From contig CP136063.1 of NCBI GenBank assembly GCA_032622095.1, forward strand, positions 184,987,956 through 185,051,955: a stretch of DNA of 64,000 nucleotides, in the 5' to 3' direction. Source of the stretch: Siphonodentalium dalli. Taxonomy: Eukaryota; Mollusca; Scaphopoda; Gadilida; Siphonodentaliidae. Made by a program: the position numbers and the translations under genes. Below the pieces are notes generated by a model that saw nothing but the letters and a program-made list of their open reading frames with translations, made no database searches and had not been told where the DNA came from. Shown piece by piece: positions 1 through 11,192 of this stretch (position 1 is its first letter; each line of letters opens with the position of its first letter).

Positions 1-1
1 G

Positions 2-148
2 TCTGACCATGCTTATGTAAAGCCATTAGAAAGTATCGATGTCCAAGTTCGTGAAAGTTCTATTGACTATGCCGATGATTTGAGAAGCTTTACTGTTTTA
101 GGATATTGTATAGGAAGGCTATTATGGCAGTGTCAAATTGAGCTATAG
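2..148 (+). other. short open segment running in from the window edge, possible exon end
   Basis: One plus-strand frame is open from the window edge for 48 codons to a TAG at about 146-148. Its composition is mixed and polar, unlike the Ile/Tyr/Val-rich frames produced by the repeats here, so it could be the end of an exon. It contains YADDL, which resembles an RT motif C, but nothing around it supports a reverse transcriptase. I recognise no family, and the upstream sequence is outside the window. Chance remains a good explanation. Confidence 0.2.
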
Positions 149-885
149 CGATGGGATTTCTCGCAGGACAACACATTTCGGGTTTTCGTGGGGTGTGTAT
201 TCGCTAGATGTCTTATAATTGCAGTATGTAACTATTATGACCGCGTTAATTGCTTTCGATGTTTAGGCTGGGCCTTGCACTCTTGAAGATTGTATGGCGG
301 GAACACAATGCCTCCGATGTTTGATCCGCATTTAGATGCTTTCTGGTATGGTGAATGAGAAACCTGCAGTAATAAGCCGTAGTGTTTTGTAATAATTTTA
401 AGGATTAGTTGTTTTAACGGAATACTGAGGCGGTGCATTCATGTAACCAATATATTTTATATTATAATTTATATTTATGGCTAATAATATGATCTTGACG
501 GCGTTACCATTTCTGATTATGGTTTTCTTGTTGAGGTTGTTAACGCGATGGAGTCATCGTTCTTGGTACGTTTTCCTTGCGCGAATTTCTGTTCTATAAA
601 TAACCCATAACACTGACCCATGAATTTCATAAGAAATTATAAAATCAAATTAATATCAATTGAGAGTCATATGCAAAGTAACACATTCGCACTGAGAGTC
701 GCAAATCGGTTTGGCAATGTGAGAATGAAACTGAACAAATAGTGCATTGTTTCTTAGCGAAATATTGTTAAAATAATTTCTTTATTCTCTGATCAAATCT
801 TACATGAGAAAACGAAATTATATACAAAAGATAGAGCGAATGATGAAATCATGTAAGTACAAGATATACATCGACTTTTCGAGCG
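149..885. other. unrecognised AT-rich DNA
   Basis: I see no gene, RNA or repeat structure here. A 67-codon open frame on the minus strand (235-438) has no recognisable motif and no splice context, and I treat it as chance. Confidence 0.5.
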
Positions 886-1165
886 TCATTATCATAATCA
901 GTATCATCATCATGTCGTCATCATCATCACCACCATCATCATCATCACCAATTTCATCGTCGTAACAATCATCATCACACCATCGTCGTCACATCGTCAC
1001 CATCATCACCATCATCATCACCACCACCACCACCACCACCACCACCATCATCATCATAATCATCATCATCACCATCACCAATTTCATCGTCGTAACAATC
1101 ATCATCACACCATATCGTCACATCGTCATCACCACCACCATCATCAGCATCATCACAATCATCAT

Positions 1166-1197
<32 letters not shown>

Positions 1198-1441
1198 TCA
1201 CCAATTTCATCGTCGTAACCAGTATCATCATCATGTCGTCATCGTCATCACCACCATGATCATCATCACCAATTTCATCATCGTAATAAGTATCATCATC
1301 ATAATCATCATCACCAATTTCATCATTGTAATAAGCATCATCATCACCACCAGAATCAGTGTCGTCGCCATCTTCATTATCATATCGTCGTCGTCACCAT
1401 TGATCATCATCGTCGTCGTCGATCATCATCATCATCAAACT
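886..1441. repeat. CAT/CAC/CGT trinucleotide microsatellite with internal duplication
   Basis: About 550 bp are built of CAT, CAC and CGT triplets. A larger unit containing ACCAATTTCATCGTCGTAA recurs near 948, 1077 and 1200, and degraded forms follow to about 1320, so the tract grew by segmental duplication as well as slippage. The 65-codon Ile-rich open frame at 1256-1453 is a by-product of the triplet composition. Confidence 0.95.
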
Positions 1442-1494
1442 GTCATTTACTGAAAATACATTCGATAACCGATACAGGTCAACATTAGTCTATA

Positions 1495-3170
1495 TTAAAA
1501 CAAACCTGTTAACAAATATTACGCACTTGTTCGGTACGTGACACTGGTAAGTTAGTATTCAGTCACCATGCTAACATAGCCGATAATCTGAAGCTAATCG
1601 ATCGTACCACTCCAAAGAAAACCACTGGGGGGAAACTGTTTCACCAGAATCGATTATATCGCCCTTCCGGTTCCGTCTCTATCGAATTAAGTTCCGACTC
1701 TTTCGCGATTTCTAAAACATATTTTCAAAGTTTTTACCGTTGTTTATAGACTGAATGTCAAAACAGAATGTATTCTCCAATAACAATCGACATATTATGT
1801 CTTTATACGTGTTTAGTGGTGACAGTAATGCAAAATCGGCTGCATATTGTGCACAGTTAGAGACGTGGTGGATTTGGGTGCATTTCCCATGCAAATTAAG
1901 CAGCACTTTGATGCTAAGATTATCGGCCTTGTCAACTTTAAATTGGACTGAAACTTGTCAAATTTTATGGTTGAACATTAGATAATTATAACACAATACC
2001 CCCCGACGGTTCCTCGCCGTATAAGTCCTTCAAATTAGTGCCTCAAAAAGCAACAAAAGGTTCCGATTCTATTGTGATGTTTATGTTCACGATCGGTTCT
2101 TTCGTTCCTGTTTACATGCAGTACATTCATATTCGATCAGATTATTTGATTGTACATCTATAGTTGCCCAATGACAATACATGGTCATATATGGTTTAAA
2201 ATGTAGCCATAGTAAATCAATAGATGAGTTTTAGTGGTCCCAAACGATCATAGGTCAGATATTAAAGATGATCGACCGATAATCTTTAATATCCAACCTA
2301 TGATGCTTTGGGACTACTGAAAACCTCATATTGGTGTTGCTGTGACTATAGTTTGAACCATATATGGTAATATGGCAACTAGAAACACAAATGAACTATC
2401 TGGTCGAATATAATATTGCATTAAATGGTGGGGCGAAAGAACCGATCGTGAACATAAAAATCACATTAGAATCGGAACATTGCGTTGCTTCTTTTGATGG
2501 ATTAATTTGAGGGTCTTTTACTGTGAGGAGCCATCGAGAGCTGTGCTGTAATCGTGTCCTGGTGTTCGATCACACAAGAAGACATATTTCAGTCTAATTA
2601 AAAGGTAAAAAGGCCGATAAAAGGAGCATAAAAAATGCTGCTTAATTTACAAAGGAAATGCACACAAACACATTACGCTTCTAAGTGTGCAAAAAATAGC
2701 CGACTTCGCATTATTATCACCAATAATTACGCACAAAGACACAATCTAGCGATAGTTTTTGGAAAATACGTTCTGTTTTAACATTTAGTGTATAAATGGA
2801 GGTCAAAACTTTGAAAACATTTGTTTCAAGTCGCGAAAGAGACGGGACTTAATTCGATAGAGACGGAACCCGATAGGCGATTGAATCGATTCTTGTGAAA
2901 CAGTTTCCCCCCAGTGAAAACATCGCCTGAACTACGCTCAAATGTAAATATTTACTTCTAGATTCGGGACGCAACTATCGGCGATAAACTTACGAGAATG
3001 ATTTCGCCATCGAGAGTCACTGCATTTCATTAATATATAAGACTGACGGTTCGTGGTGTCAATATGGATATAATATTTGTAAATTATAACTACTTGGAGG
3101 AGTATTATTCACCATTTCTATTTGATCACCCTACTGTAGTGTTTACCATCACTTTAACAAATATTAGCCT
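1495..3170 (+). repeat. dispersed repeat family A, copy 1 (split by a foldback element)
   Basis: The two flanks of the foldback element, 1495-1622 and 2917-3170, join into one ~375-bp repeat. It matches 9165-9545 (inverted) and 10839-11192 (direct), with a partial copy at 47628-47835. Shared landmarks in order are ACTTGTTCGG, ATCGTACCACTCCA, ATTCGGGACGCA, GCGATAAACTTACGA, CCATCGAGAGTC and the closing ATCACTTTAA. It has no coding capacity and its class is unknown. Confidence 0.8.
1623..2916. mobile_element. 1,294-bp foldback DNA transposon (non-autonomous) with 5-bp target duplication
   Basis: The element starts CACTGGGGGGAAACTGTTTC and ends with the inverse complement. Its two halves remain inverted complements, with some divergence, to a centre near 2270; for example GATCGGTTCTTTCG at about 2092 pairs with CGAAAGAACCGATC at about 2435. 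AAAAC flanks both ends (1618-1622 and 2917-2921), and two other family A copies carry the uninterrupted site with a single AAAAC. A CAC start with a 5-bp duplication suggests a Transib- or CMC-like source transposase, but that is a guess. Open frames of 64 and 76 codons inside it are not recognisable. Confidence 0.88.
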
Positions 3171-3225
3171 TCAGTACAGGCGAATAGTATCTGGGCTTTG
3201 TGATCTACCTTAATGATATTTAAAT

Positions 3226-3326
3226 TCGCGAAATAATATTTTTTCGCTCAGTTTTGAATTCGCGCACTTAAATTCGCGCACCTATCTGTGCGAATTCATA
3301 ACTGACAAAAATAATTTCGTAAAATT
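3226..3326. repeat. small imperfect inverted repeat (mini-MITE)
   Basis: GCGAAATAATATTTTTTCGC followed by CAGTTTTGAATTCGCGCA is mirrored by TGTGCGAATTCATAACTG and AAAAATAATTTCGT, giving a ~100-bp foldback with several mismatches. The rest of 3171-3900 shows nothing recognisable. Confidence 0.6.
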
Positions 3327-3929
3327 CTTGGATCTGATGACACTTGCATTTCATTTCTGAAGATGTATGTGTACATTAACCACGACCACGGCGGATAAAC
3401 ATCATGTAGACCATAACTGCATAATCATTATGTTGCCATGCTGAATGTGTATATGCTTCAAATTATTATTCTGATATTGAAATAGTTATGGACTGGACAT
3501 CAATGAAATGAACTCGAAAACAGAAAACCGTACAGGCAAAGGCCATTGACTTCAGAAAAATAAACACTTGGCTGCCGGTTGTGATGACATAGTTCGCTCA
3601 GACTGTATGGTCACGATGTCATCCATGGTGGTGAATATGGGGACGTGCCTTCATGCACGAGCAATCAATAATATGTGTATATCTTGCAAGCAACATCGAC
3701 TATGTTACCATGATTTATACATCGTTTGGCATTGAGTAATGGTTTGAATTTTAATATTGGTGGACCGAGTGTAAATATGGGCCAACGTGTATTCAATGTC
3801 CAACGTTTCGTAATATATGTAACACATCGAAATCACGGTGGGAATCACGCGTTTTCGAGTTGATGAGTATCACGCATTCAAAATGGCCGAGTCGATCGAA
3901 AACGTGACCAGAAAAGAGGAAAAGGTAAT

Positions 3930-4470
3930 AAACTAAAATCTCTCCGCGTGGGCTCGGGTAGAATAGGCCTGCCGCCCCACTGCGATTGGTAAGAATCCCC
4001 TAATGTGGCACCCTGTTTGCCGTGGGCTGCATCCCGTGAGGTCTGATGTAGGAGTCCTGGAGGTACTAGGGCGGTCGTATCGATCTGGGGATACGGCTTA
4101 GCTCATGGTCCTCTTTGGTTCTACATCTATTCAGGACGGGTGGTTGTGTTGACCAGACTCAAACAATCGGCTAGTGACGCCTCTCCACAGTGTTTCAGAT
4201 TCAATTTTTGTTATATGTTGTTTTGCTCGTCTGCGGTTTCAAATATTGTTTTCTGTTTTTCACGTATGCTGTTTCTGTTCTCTCCTGTCTGTTGTGTTCG
4301 TCCTGGTAACTTTTTAGTATTGAATCCTGTATTGTTCACGCCCGTCTCACTGTGGAGAGCTACCGGGAGGCTGCTATATGCGGGGCTAAACGGGTCACCG
4401 CTTCAGCGATGTACCAGTCTTTGGTCCGACCAGAATTCGAAGGGTAGTCCACGGCGGCTGCTGTGCTAGT
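3930..4470 (+). other. GC-richer block of unknown nature
   Basis: This block has clearly higher G+C than its surroundings, beginning near CTCCGCGTGGGCTCGGG and ending near GGCGGCTGCTGTGC. It resembles an untranslated leader of a retroelement or an old retro-copy, but I cannot identify it. A 109-codon open frame (4140-4469) lies in its 3' half and has no recognisable domain. No target duplications or terminal repeats are visible. Confidence 0.3.
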
Positions 4471-5027
4471 TGTCGATTTTTGCTATTTTATGGCAACTCA
4501 TATACAAAACAACGTATTGCTCGTAATAATGATGACTCACCAAGTTCCAATGATGCTGTGGTATTCCCTCGGTACTTGGTTCTTGGCTTTGACCCAAATC
4601 TTTGTCATTGATAAAACTCTACAAAGCATTGCTGGACAATTGAGATATGTTAAATAAGTTGCAGATCATGCAAATACATGCAAATCAAACCATAGACCTA
4701 CCGTAATAAAACTGCATGACCCTTTTAACTCTAGCGGTACGAAAGACGAAAGTTATGACAAAGTTAACAATATTTACCAAAAGGGCCCAGCGTGTGATAA
4801 ACAACCACTGAGGCTTTAACAGCGTGCTCTGACTACATAAATATAAGTATATAATAGAGTTTATTCATGTAGATAATTATGATATATTAAAATCACCATT
4901 ATGCTATATACCAATATATTTATACATGTTTACCGTACATGCATATTATTGTGAATTCTGACACCTTTCCTTCTCAATATGTGGACTGACCGCCTTGTTA
5001 GTGGACTGGAACACGTACATATTGGAA
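4471..5027. other. unrecognised AT-rich DNA
   Basis: No gene or repeat seen. The 64-codon open frame at 4463-4657 lacks recognisable features. Confidence 0.5.
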
Positions 5028-5339
5028 GAATATTTTGTGTATCGCCTGTGTCATGAGTTAATATTTTGTGTATCGCCTGTGTTATGAGTTAATATTTTGT
5101 GTATCGCCTGTGTTTTGAGTTAATATTTTGTGTATCGCCTGTGTTATGAGTTAATATTTTGTGTGTCGCCTGTGTTATGAGTTAATATTTTGTGTATCGC
5201 CTGTGTTATGAGTTAATATTTTGTGTATCGCCTGTGTTATGAGTTAATATTTTGTGTATCGCCTGTGTTATGAGTTAATATTTTGTGTATCGCCTGTGTT
5301 ATGAGTTAATATTTTGTGTATCGCCTGTGTTATGAGTTT
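5028..5339. repeat. 31-bp minisatellite, about 10 copies
   Basis: A 31-bp unit containing TTTTGTGTATCGCCTGTG and ATGAGTTAA repeats about ten times with almost no divergence (one unit has TTTTGAG for TTATGAG, another GTGTGTC for GTGTATC). The homogeneity implies recent expansion. Confidence 0.95.
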
Positions 5340-5387
5340 TCTAACAGTTTGACCTACACTTTTGCACCATATTTTTTACTCGATCAA

Positions 5388-5787
5388 TTAACCCTTTACC
5401 CAACAAACCGGCCAAAAACGGCCAAATAAAGCTGCAGCAGCCTAAATTATCTTGGGTCTGTCTCAATAAAACCATACAAATATGGATATCATTGGAACCG
5501 GCTCATTGACCACATTGTGAATGTTACAGTTATGCCCTGTGCCAATGCATTCTCTTATATATGCGAGTCGACCATAGGTCGCCTCGCATATATAAGAGAA
5601 TGCATTGGCCTAAAATAAATCTTTTTTAAACACTTTTTACCATTTTTTCTTACATTCTTTAACAATTTTATAATTTTTAATGTGTTAAGCCAATGCATTC
5701 TCTTATATATGCGAGGCGATCTATGGTCGACTCGCATATATAAGAGAATGCATTGGCACAGGGCCGTTCTGTTGGGTAAAGGGTTAA
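5388..5787. mobile_element. TTAA-flanked piggyBac-type MITE, copy 1 (complete, 400 bp)
   Basis: The element is bounded by TTAA on both sides with terminal inverted repeats CCCTTTACCCAACA and TGTTGGGTAAAGGG. TTAA target sites and CCC-starting termini are typical of piggyBac elements. Inside are two strong hairpins, at 5542-5608 and about 5690-5756, each with a ~26-bp stem beginning CCAATGCATTCTCTTATAT; the second has the opposite loop orientation. It encodes no transposase. Related copies lie at 11401-11763 and 12671-13031, with a degraded one near 14703-14815. Confidence 0.9.
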
Positions 5788-6610
5788 CGTTGGGATTTTA
5801 TTATTCAGCTTGTGAATTATGGCCGTTAGAAGTGAGGACGTATTCGAGTTTGTAATCTCCTTTGAGAAACATTATGTCAAAAGCGATGTGTTTGCTAAAG
5901 TGGCGCTCTCCTTAATTTTGATGTTTACTATTTTTATTTTTACTCGCATTTTTGAAGTCAAGCCTCTGTGTTAAAAGTTAAATCCAGTTCAAAATAGGTC
6001 GATAAACATATAATAAATTATCGAGTAAATTATGCAGGAAGTAATTTGATATTTCGTGTATTTATGGACATTCTTCGCTCGAAATTGATATAGCTATCAG
6101 TTGGAAGTTCAAATTAGCAATGAACACTACAAAGAGCATATGTTATAATATTTATCACGATATTGTAATAATAAAAAGCTTTTATGTAGAATGTTGGGAA
6201 CCGCTAATGACATTGTTTCTTCACTTGGTGGTTAAATTATGTATGAAGTTCAGCAGCCAATGATGGATGTGGGGTGCAATGATAAGAAACGATCTATATT
6301 CACATGTAATGCAGAACAAAAATTAGTTTGAACAACAGTTAGTATGCCTTACATCATACATTCAAATATATAACGTATGCATCACAAAATGTTTAATCTC
6401 TCACATAACATTTTTGATAAAAATAAAACCAACAATTCAACAAATATAAAGCATATATCCAGCGTCGGTAACGTTCGTCATAATTCTCTTGAAAATTGTG
6501 TCAAAATGTACATATCACATCGAAGAGAATGTTCACTATATTATATTTTCTTCACCTATATGCATAACTCAACCAAAAATATATCGAATGATCTAATCAG
6601 TTTTTGCTAG
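5788..6610. other. unrecognised AT-rich DNA
   Basis: Nothing recognisable. The 77-codon open frame at 6377-6610 is Asn/Ser/Ile-rich and looks like chance in AT-rich sequence. Confidence 0.5.
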
Positions 6611-7059
6611 TTAAAGGTACTCAATCCAATTCGATGGTCCCCATATCATCAGATTCCAACAACAACAACAACTTTTTTGAAATGCTGTTTCAGTTATTAG
6701 AATCGACTAATTGCCCAAAAATAATGCTAATCACAGCCCACTATAGTATAAAATTGCACAAAACCTGTTATTCATCAACATATTGTACAATGAAATTTTG
6801 ACGGTTTGTCAAATATCTGACACAAAAATGCCACTTGATTTTAGAGTTATCCATCTTCATCTGCTATTTGGTCTTCTCGTTGACTTTTATTGGGCCACTA
6901 TATATTCCAGGTGGTGAAAAATAATAGATTTAAAAAATCGATATCTGCTCACTCTGAGCTTTGATGAATGGGTGCCTCGATTCAAATCAAATATTTTTTA
7001 CCCCCGAAGCCAACTAAATAGTAACTGAGGGGGTGCTTAATTAGATTGAGTACCTTTAA
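6611..7059. mobile_element. TTAA-flanked MITE family B, copy 1 (449 bp)
   Basis: Both ends are TTAA next to inverted termini: AGGTACTCAATCCAATT on the left and AATTAGATTGAGTACCT on the right. The interior holds landmarks shared with 30262-30650, such as TTGATTTTAGAGTTATCC and ACTCTGAGCTTTGAT. The termini differ from those of the 5388 element, so this is a separate TTAA-targeting family (piggyBac- or Kolobok-like). No coding capacity. Confidence 0.82.
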
Positions 7060-7765
7060 CTATGAATCGATCCCTTTCAAATGTTAATAGAATATTATAG
7101 AATATATAGCAATATACCAAATATAGGCAATTGCAAGTTACATAATGATTAAAACATTTCAACACAAAAGGATATGTAATGCGTTTAACAAATGTTATAT
7201 GCAAAGTATTGTTATTCGACAACCACCATTATGGTATCAGGTTGTTGTCTGTAAATGTACACATATCTCAAAGATCCCCTAATTGGGAAAGAACAATCGG
7301 ATCATGTTGCATATGGTATTTACATGTGTAATCTTTACATCATCCTTTTCATCAGTATTTGAAATGTTTGACTATTGCTCATTTTCGAAAATTCATACTT
7401 ATAATCTTCAATATCTCGAAACAGTCTTTGAGTTAGATCGGAGTATGCACTGCACTCAATAACAAAATTCATTTCAGTTTCGATACGTGCCTGATCGCAC
7501 ATTGTATACAGTGTGTGTTAATTAACTGGAGTTTGTGCTTACCTTTCTCTATTTCCAAATTATGATCACTAACACGGAGTCTTGTGAACAATTATCGCGC
7601 ATCGTGCATTTTTTACAGGTAAGGTTCCTATATATACTCACCCTTAAAGGGTCGATACGTGCGAATCTTATTTCCTGCAGACGATTTTTCGTCATCATAT
7701 ATATATCGCGTATAAAATGTTCGATATACCTTGCTTTTAAATCACTCGCTAGATATTTCGTATGT
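7060..7765. other. unrecognised DNA
   Basis: No gene recognised. Open frames of 61 codons (7037-7222, minus) and 79 codons (7535-7774, plus) have no recognisable motifs. Confidence 0.5.
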
Positions 7766-7767
7766 TT

Positions 7768-7771
7768 TGAA

Positions 7772-7809
<38 letters not shown>

Positions 7810-8011
7810 TATTAGCAGTAGGAGTTATAGTAGTGGTAGCAGAGTAGTCGCAGTATTATTAGTATATTTAACAGTAGTGTCAATAGCATAGTAGTAGTAA
7901 AAGTAGTAATGGTAGTGGTAGTAGCAGCAGTGGTAGTAGTAGCAGTAGCAATATTAGTAATAGTAGTGGTGGTAGTAGAAGTGGTGGTAGTAGTAATAGT
8001 AGTAATAATAT

Positions 8012-8043
<32 letters not shown>

Positions 8044-8298
8044 AAAGTAGAAATAGTAGTTGTTGTGGTAGCAGTAGTAGAAGTAGTAGTAATATCAGCA
8101 GTAGTAGCAGTAGTAGTTGTAGTAGTTGTTGTAGAAGTAGCAGTAGTAGCAGCAGTAATTGTAGTAGTAGTAGTAGTAGTAGAAGCAGTAGTAGCAGGAG
8201 TAGTAGTATTAGTAGTAGCAGTAATTGTTGTAGTAGTAGCAGCCGTAATTGTAGTAGTAGTAGTAGAAGTAGTAGTATAAGTAGTAGTAGAAGTTGTT

Positions 8299-8329
<31 letters not shown>

Positions 8330-8369
8330 AAGTAGAAGTAGTAATAATAATAATAGTAGTAGTAGTATC

Positions 8370-8404
<35 letters not shown>

Positions 8405-8466
8405 TAGCAGCAGCAGTAATTGTTATAGTAGTAGTAGTAGTAGTAGTAGCAGTAATTGTTGTTGTT

Positions 8467-8518
<52 letters not shown>

Positions 8519-8534
8519 AAGTAGTGGTAGTAGC

Positions 8535-8614
<80 letters not shown>
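7768..8614. repeat. AGT/AGC trinucleotide microsatellite (~850 bp)
   Basis: Almost pure AGT triplets with scattered AGC, AAT, TGT and GGT variants. The plus-strand frames of 123 and 94 codons inside read as poly-valine and are artefacts of the triplet repeat. Confidence 0.97.
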
Positions 8615-8615
<1 letters not shown>

Positions 8616-8737
8616 TATTTATCTACGTGACATCACTGCACTATATAATACAGTTAATCGATTACATATATTGCTTATATAACGCACGTGACACAGTTTG
8701 GACCCACATGTCATACGATATACAAGTGCACAACCAT

Positions 8738-8867
8738 TTTCCTTGATCATTTTTTTAATTTATTGATTATAGTATTGTGATTCATTGATGGAAAGAGCTC
8801 TAAGAGATCTTTCCATCAATGTATCACATTATTATAATCAATAAATTTGAAAAAATGATCAAGGAAA
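8738..8867. repeat. 130-bp foldback (hairpin MITE)
   Basis: TTTCCTTGATCATTTTTTT at the left is mirrored by AAAAAATGATCAAGGAAA at the right, and complementarity continues inward through ATTGATTATA and GATGGAAAGA to a centre near 8803. No clear target duplication is seen. Confidence 0.85.
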
Positions 8868-9164
8868 TGCTGTCAGACGAAGAACATTTAGAATGTGCAG
8901 TATTTCAATGAATCCCTGTATTAACCCTTTCTTTACTAAACACTCATTCCCTCATGAAATATTTAGATAATAAGTTGAACAAACTATCATAGTTCGTCTG
9001 TTGAACTTGTTATCTGACAATTTCCCTCAAACGAATAGGAATTCTTCTGCACTGCGACTATCATTTCGTCTCTCTGTTGTCTGTTCACTTGTCCTGTACA
9101 CCCCATCCATATGAATAACATACTATTATAATATATACTTTAACAACAGTCAAAACTTTAATCT
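8868..9164. other. unrecognised DNA
   Basis: No gene or repeat structure seen. Confidence 0.5.
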
Positions 9165-9545
9165 TTAATTATTAAAGTGACGTGAAACACCCCGGTAGGG
9201 TGATCAAATATAAATGGAGAATATTCTTGTTCAAAGTAGTTATTTTTACAAATATTGTATCCAAATTGACAACACACACTGTCATTCTTAGATATTAATA
9301 CAACGCAGTGACTCTCGATTGTGAAATCGTTTACGTTAGTTTATCGCCAATAGATGCGTCCCGAATCGAGTAGTAAATATTTACAATTGAGCATAGATCA
9401 GACGATGTTTTCTATGGAGTGGTACGGTCGATTTGCTTCCGATTTTCGGCGATGTTAGTAGAATGCTACATTAATCCAGTTGGCATAGCGCCTGGATACT
9501 AACTGATCAGTTTCACGCACCCGAACAAGTACATAATATGTCTTT
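9165..9545 (-). repeat. dispersed repeat family A, copy 2 (inverted, uninterrupted)
   Basis: This is the reverse complement of the repeat at 1495-3170 without the foldback insertion. It retains the empty target TAGAAAACATCG (minus strand, around 9402-9413) where copy 1 carries the 1.29-kb element. It lies about 0.85 kb beyond the stop codon of the copper-transporter gene. Confidence 0.85.
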
Positions 9546-10389
9546 AAAACATTTTCCAATAACAAAATATCGTGTTGAAACCATTGTAATGTGAACAAAA
9601 CTGTTACGGTGATTTGTCAACAAACATAGCTAATCGCTTAGTAAGTTCAATTATTTTAGTCTAAAGATTATTTTCAGAATATTTCCAATGCTTTGAAATT
9701 TTCCAATGTTTACAGGGATACTGTACTCAAATGTTGTTGTTGGTTTCTATATTCTCTGATTCGTAGAATAAGGTAATCAGATTTCCATTATTTGAAAGTC
9801 TGTTGAGAAAGAAGTAATGTTACGGATGGCAGATTAGCCAGAATGCGAAAATACCAATTGTCGTTGTCGAGTAATTTTTGGACAGTTTTCAAGAAAATGT
9901 GTCAAAGAAATGTTATATTATATGCATACCAGTGCCATATGTTCATTTAAGTCATTGTATAGTCACTAGGCAGTGAGTGGCTTGAGTTTACCAACATAAT
10001 TTTTTTCACGATCATGTGTTACACGCGTTGCCCAATCCACTATCCGTGAATTATTTTAATTACGTCTTGTTCACGGAAATTCGTAATTTAATTTGTGGCT
10101 TCAGCCATAAATTAAATTTATATAGAGCCATAAATTAAATTTATATCAAATTATTAAATTTGATTTTAATATAACCTATTAACCTGAACGTTTTTTCGAC
10201 TCAAATTAGTTTTCTATATATAATCGATATTAGATCGTTGTTATCACCGGGAATTTATCGAAAATAGCGTACAGTACCCCTTTAATGTCAAAACTGTTGT
10301 TAAATGTTCATTTATGTTATTAGGATTGGAATCAAATATATTTACACTAATAACTGGTGGAAGAATCCATTTAGCATAGAAAAGGTTAA
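9546..10389. other. 3' flank / probable 3' UTR of the copper-transporter gene
   Basis: No coding sequence recognised. On the minus strand this follows the transporter stop codon at 10390-10392. I could not find a convincing polyadenylation signal close to it. Around 10085-10165 there are short AT-rich direct repeats of CCATAAATTAAATTTATAT. Confidence 0.4.
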
Positions 10390-10802
10390 TTAGCATTTTG
10401 ATGCCAATTCGGCACACCCATCGGCTCGGTCATTTAAAGTTGAAGAGCCACCATTTGGCAACATTTCCTCTGATTGACAACATCGTTCTTGTTTAATGTT
10501 CGACTGGTGACAGTCAGCTTTTTTGCTGCGATTTAATAGGAAACGCAAAACGACTGGCCGAACGAACATATGACCTAGTCCAGCGCCAACAACTATCGCC
10601 AATAAAATCCACAAATTGTAGGTCATTGAACAGAGCATCAAAAGGTACCCCATGGTAAGTCGCATCGCGTGGGCAATTGCTTGCAGCAATCGCCATGGTC
10701 TTGTCTTCTCTCTGCATCCACCTTGGGCATACCCTATGTATGAAATTAGTCCTTCGTAAGCAACAGATAGAAAGAACGTGGTCACCAAGGCTAGTGACAA
10801 TC
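10390..10802 (-). CDS. Ctr/SLC31-type copper transporter, last exon
   Basis: This exon encodes most of a Ctr-family copper transporter, which forms trimeric pores for Cu(I) uptake at the plasma membrane or endomembranes. A frame of 137 codons ends at TAG/TAA-type stop 10390-10392. It shows the family signatures: the end of TM1 with FFLSVAYEGL, TM2 with the MxxxM copper motif (MLCSM, followed by TYN), and TM3 with GxxxG (GAGLG), which packs the trimer. The tail is Cys-rich (CHQ, CC, CAEL, terminal KC), like the metal-handling tails of Ctr proteins. Reading the frame upstream gives an ATG at 10819-10821, but the intervening TTTCTTTTCTTGCAG is a textbook 3' splice site, so the exon more likely begins at 10802 in phase 1. 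Joined with 12105-12171 the protein is about 159 residues, a normal Ctr size. Confidence 0.85.
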
Positions 10803-10838
10803 CTGCAAGAAAAGAAACCATTCTGATTATATGACTAT

Positions 10839-11192
10839 TAAAGACATGTTATGTACTTGTTCGGGTGCGTGAAACTGATAAGTCAGTATTCAGGCGCATT
10901 CTACCAATATCGCCGAAAATTTGAAGCAAATCGATCGTACCGCTCCATAGAAAACATCGTCAGAACTACGCTCAATTCTAAATATTTACTACTCGATTCG
11001 GGACGCATCTATCGGCGATAAACTTACGAAAGCGATTTCGCCATCGAGAGTCTCTGCATTTAATTCACATATAAGAATGACGTTGTGTGTTGTCAATTTG
11101 GATATACTATTTGTAAACATTACTACTTTGAACAAGATTATTCTCAATTTCTATTTTATCACCATACCGGAGTGTTTATCATCACTTTAATT
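10839..11192 (+). repeat. dispersed repeat family A, copy 3
   Basis: Full-length direct copy with all landmarks of copy 1, from ACTTGTTCGGGTGCGTGAAAC to ATCACTTTAAT. It also carries the uninterrupted AGAAAACATCG target. With copy 2 it forms an inverted pair around the last transporter exon. Confidence 0.85.

Noticed and set aside
2-148. YADDL as evidence of a reverse transcriptase at the window edge
   Set aside because: No other RT motif nearby and a stop soon after; a five-residue match is not enough.
1256-1453. Isoleucine-rich 65-codon frame
   Set aside because: Translation of the CAT/ATC microsatellite.
7909-8682. Open frames of 123 and 94 codons reading poly-valine
   Set aside because: They are one frame of an AGT trinucleotide microsatellite; no non-repeat residues except at the edge.
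8738-8867. Rho-independent-type terminator hairpin
   Set aside because: A 130-bp palindrome in eukaryotic DNA with no upstream gene; better explained as a MITE.
10803-10821. ATG at 10819-10821 as the start of the copper transporter
   Set aside because: The first six codons coincide with a polypyrimidine tract and CAG acceptor, and TM1 would lack its normal upstream segment.
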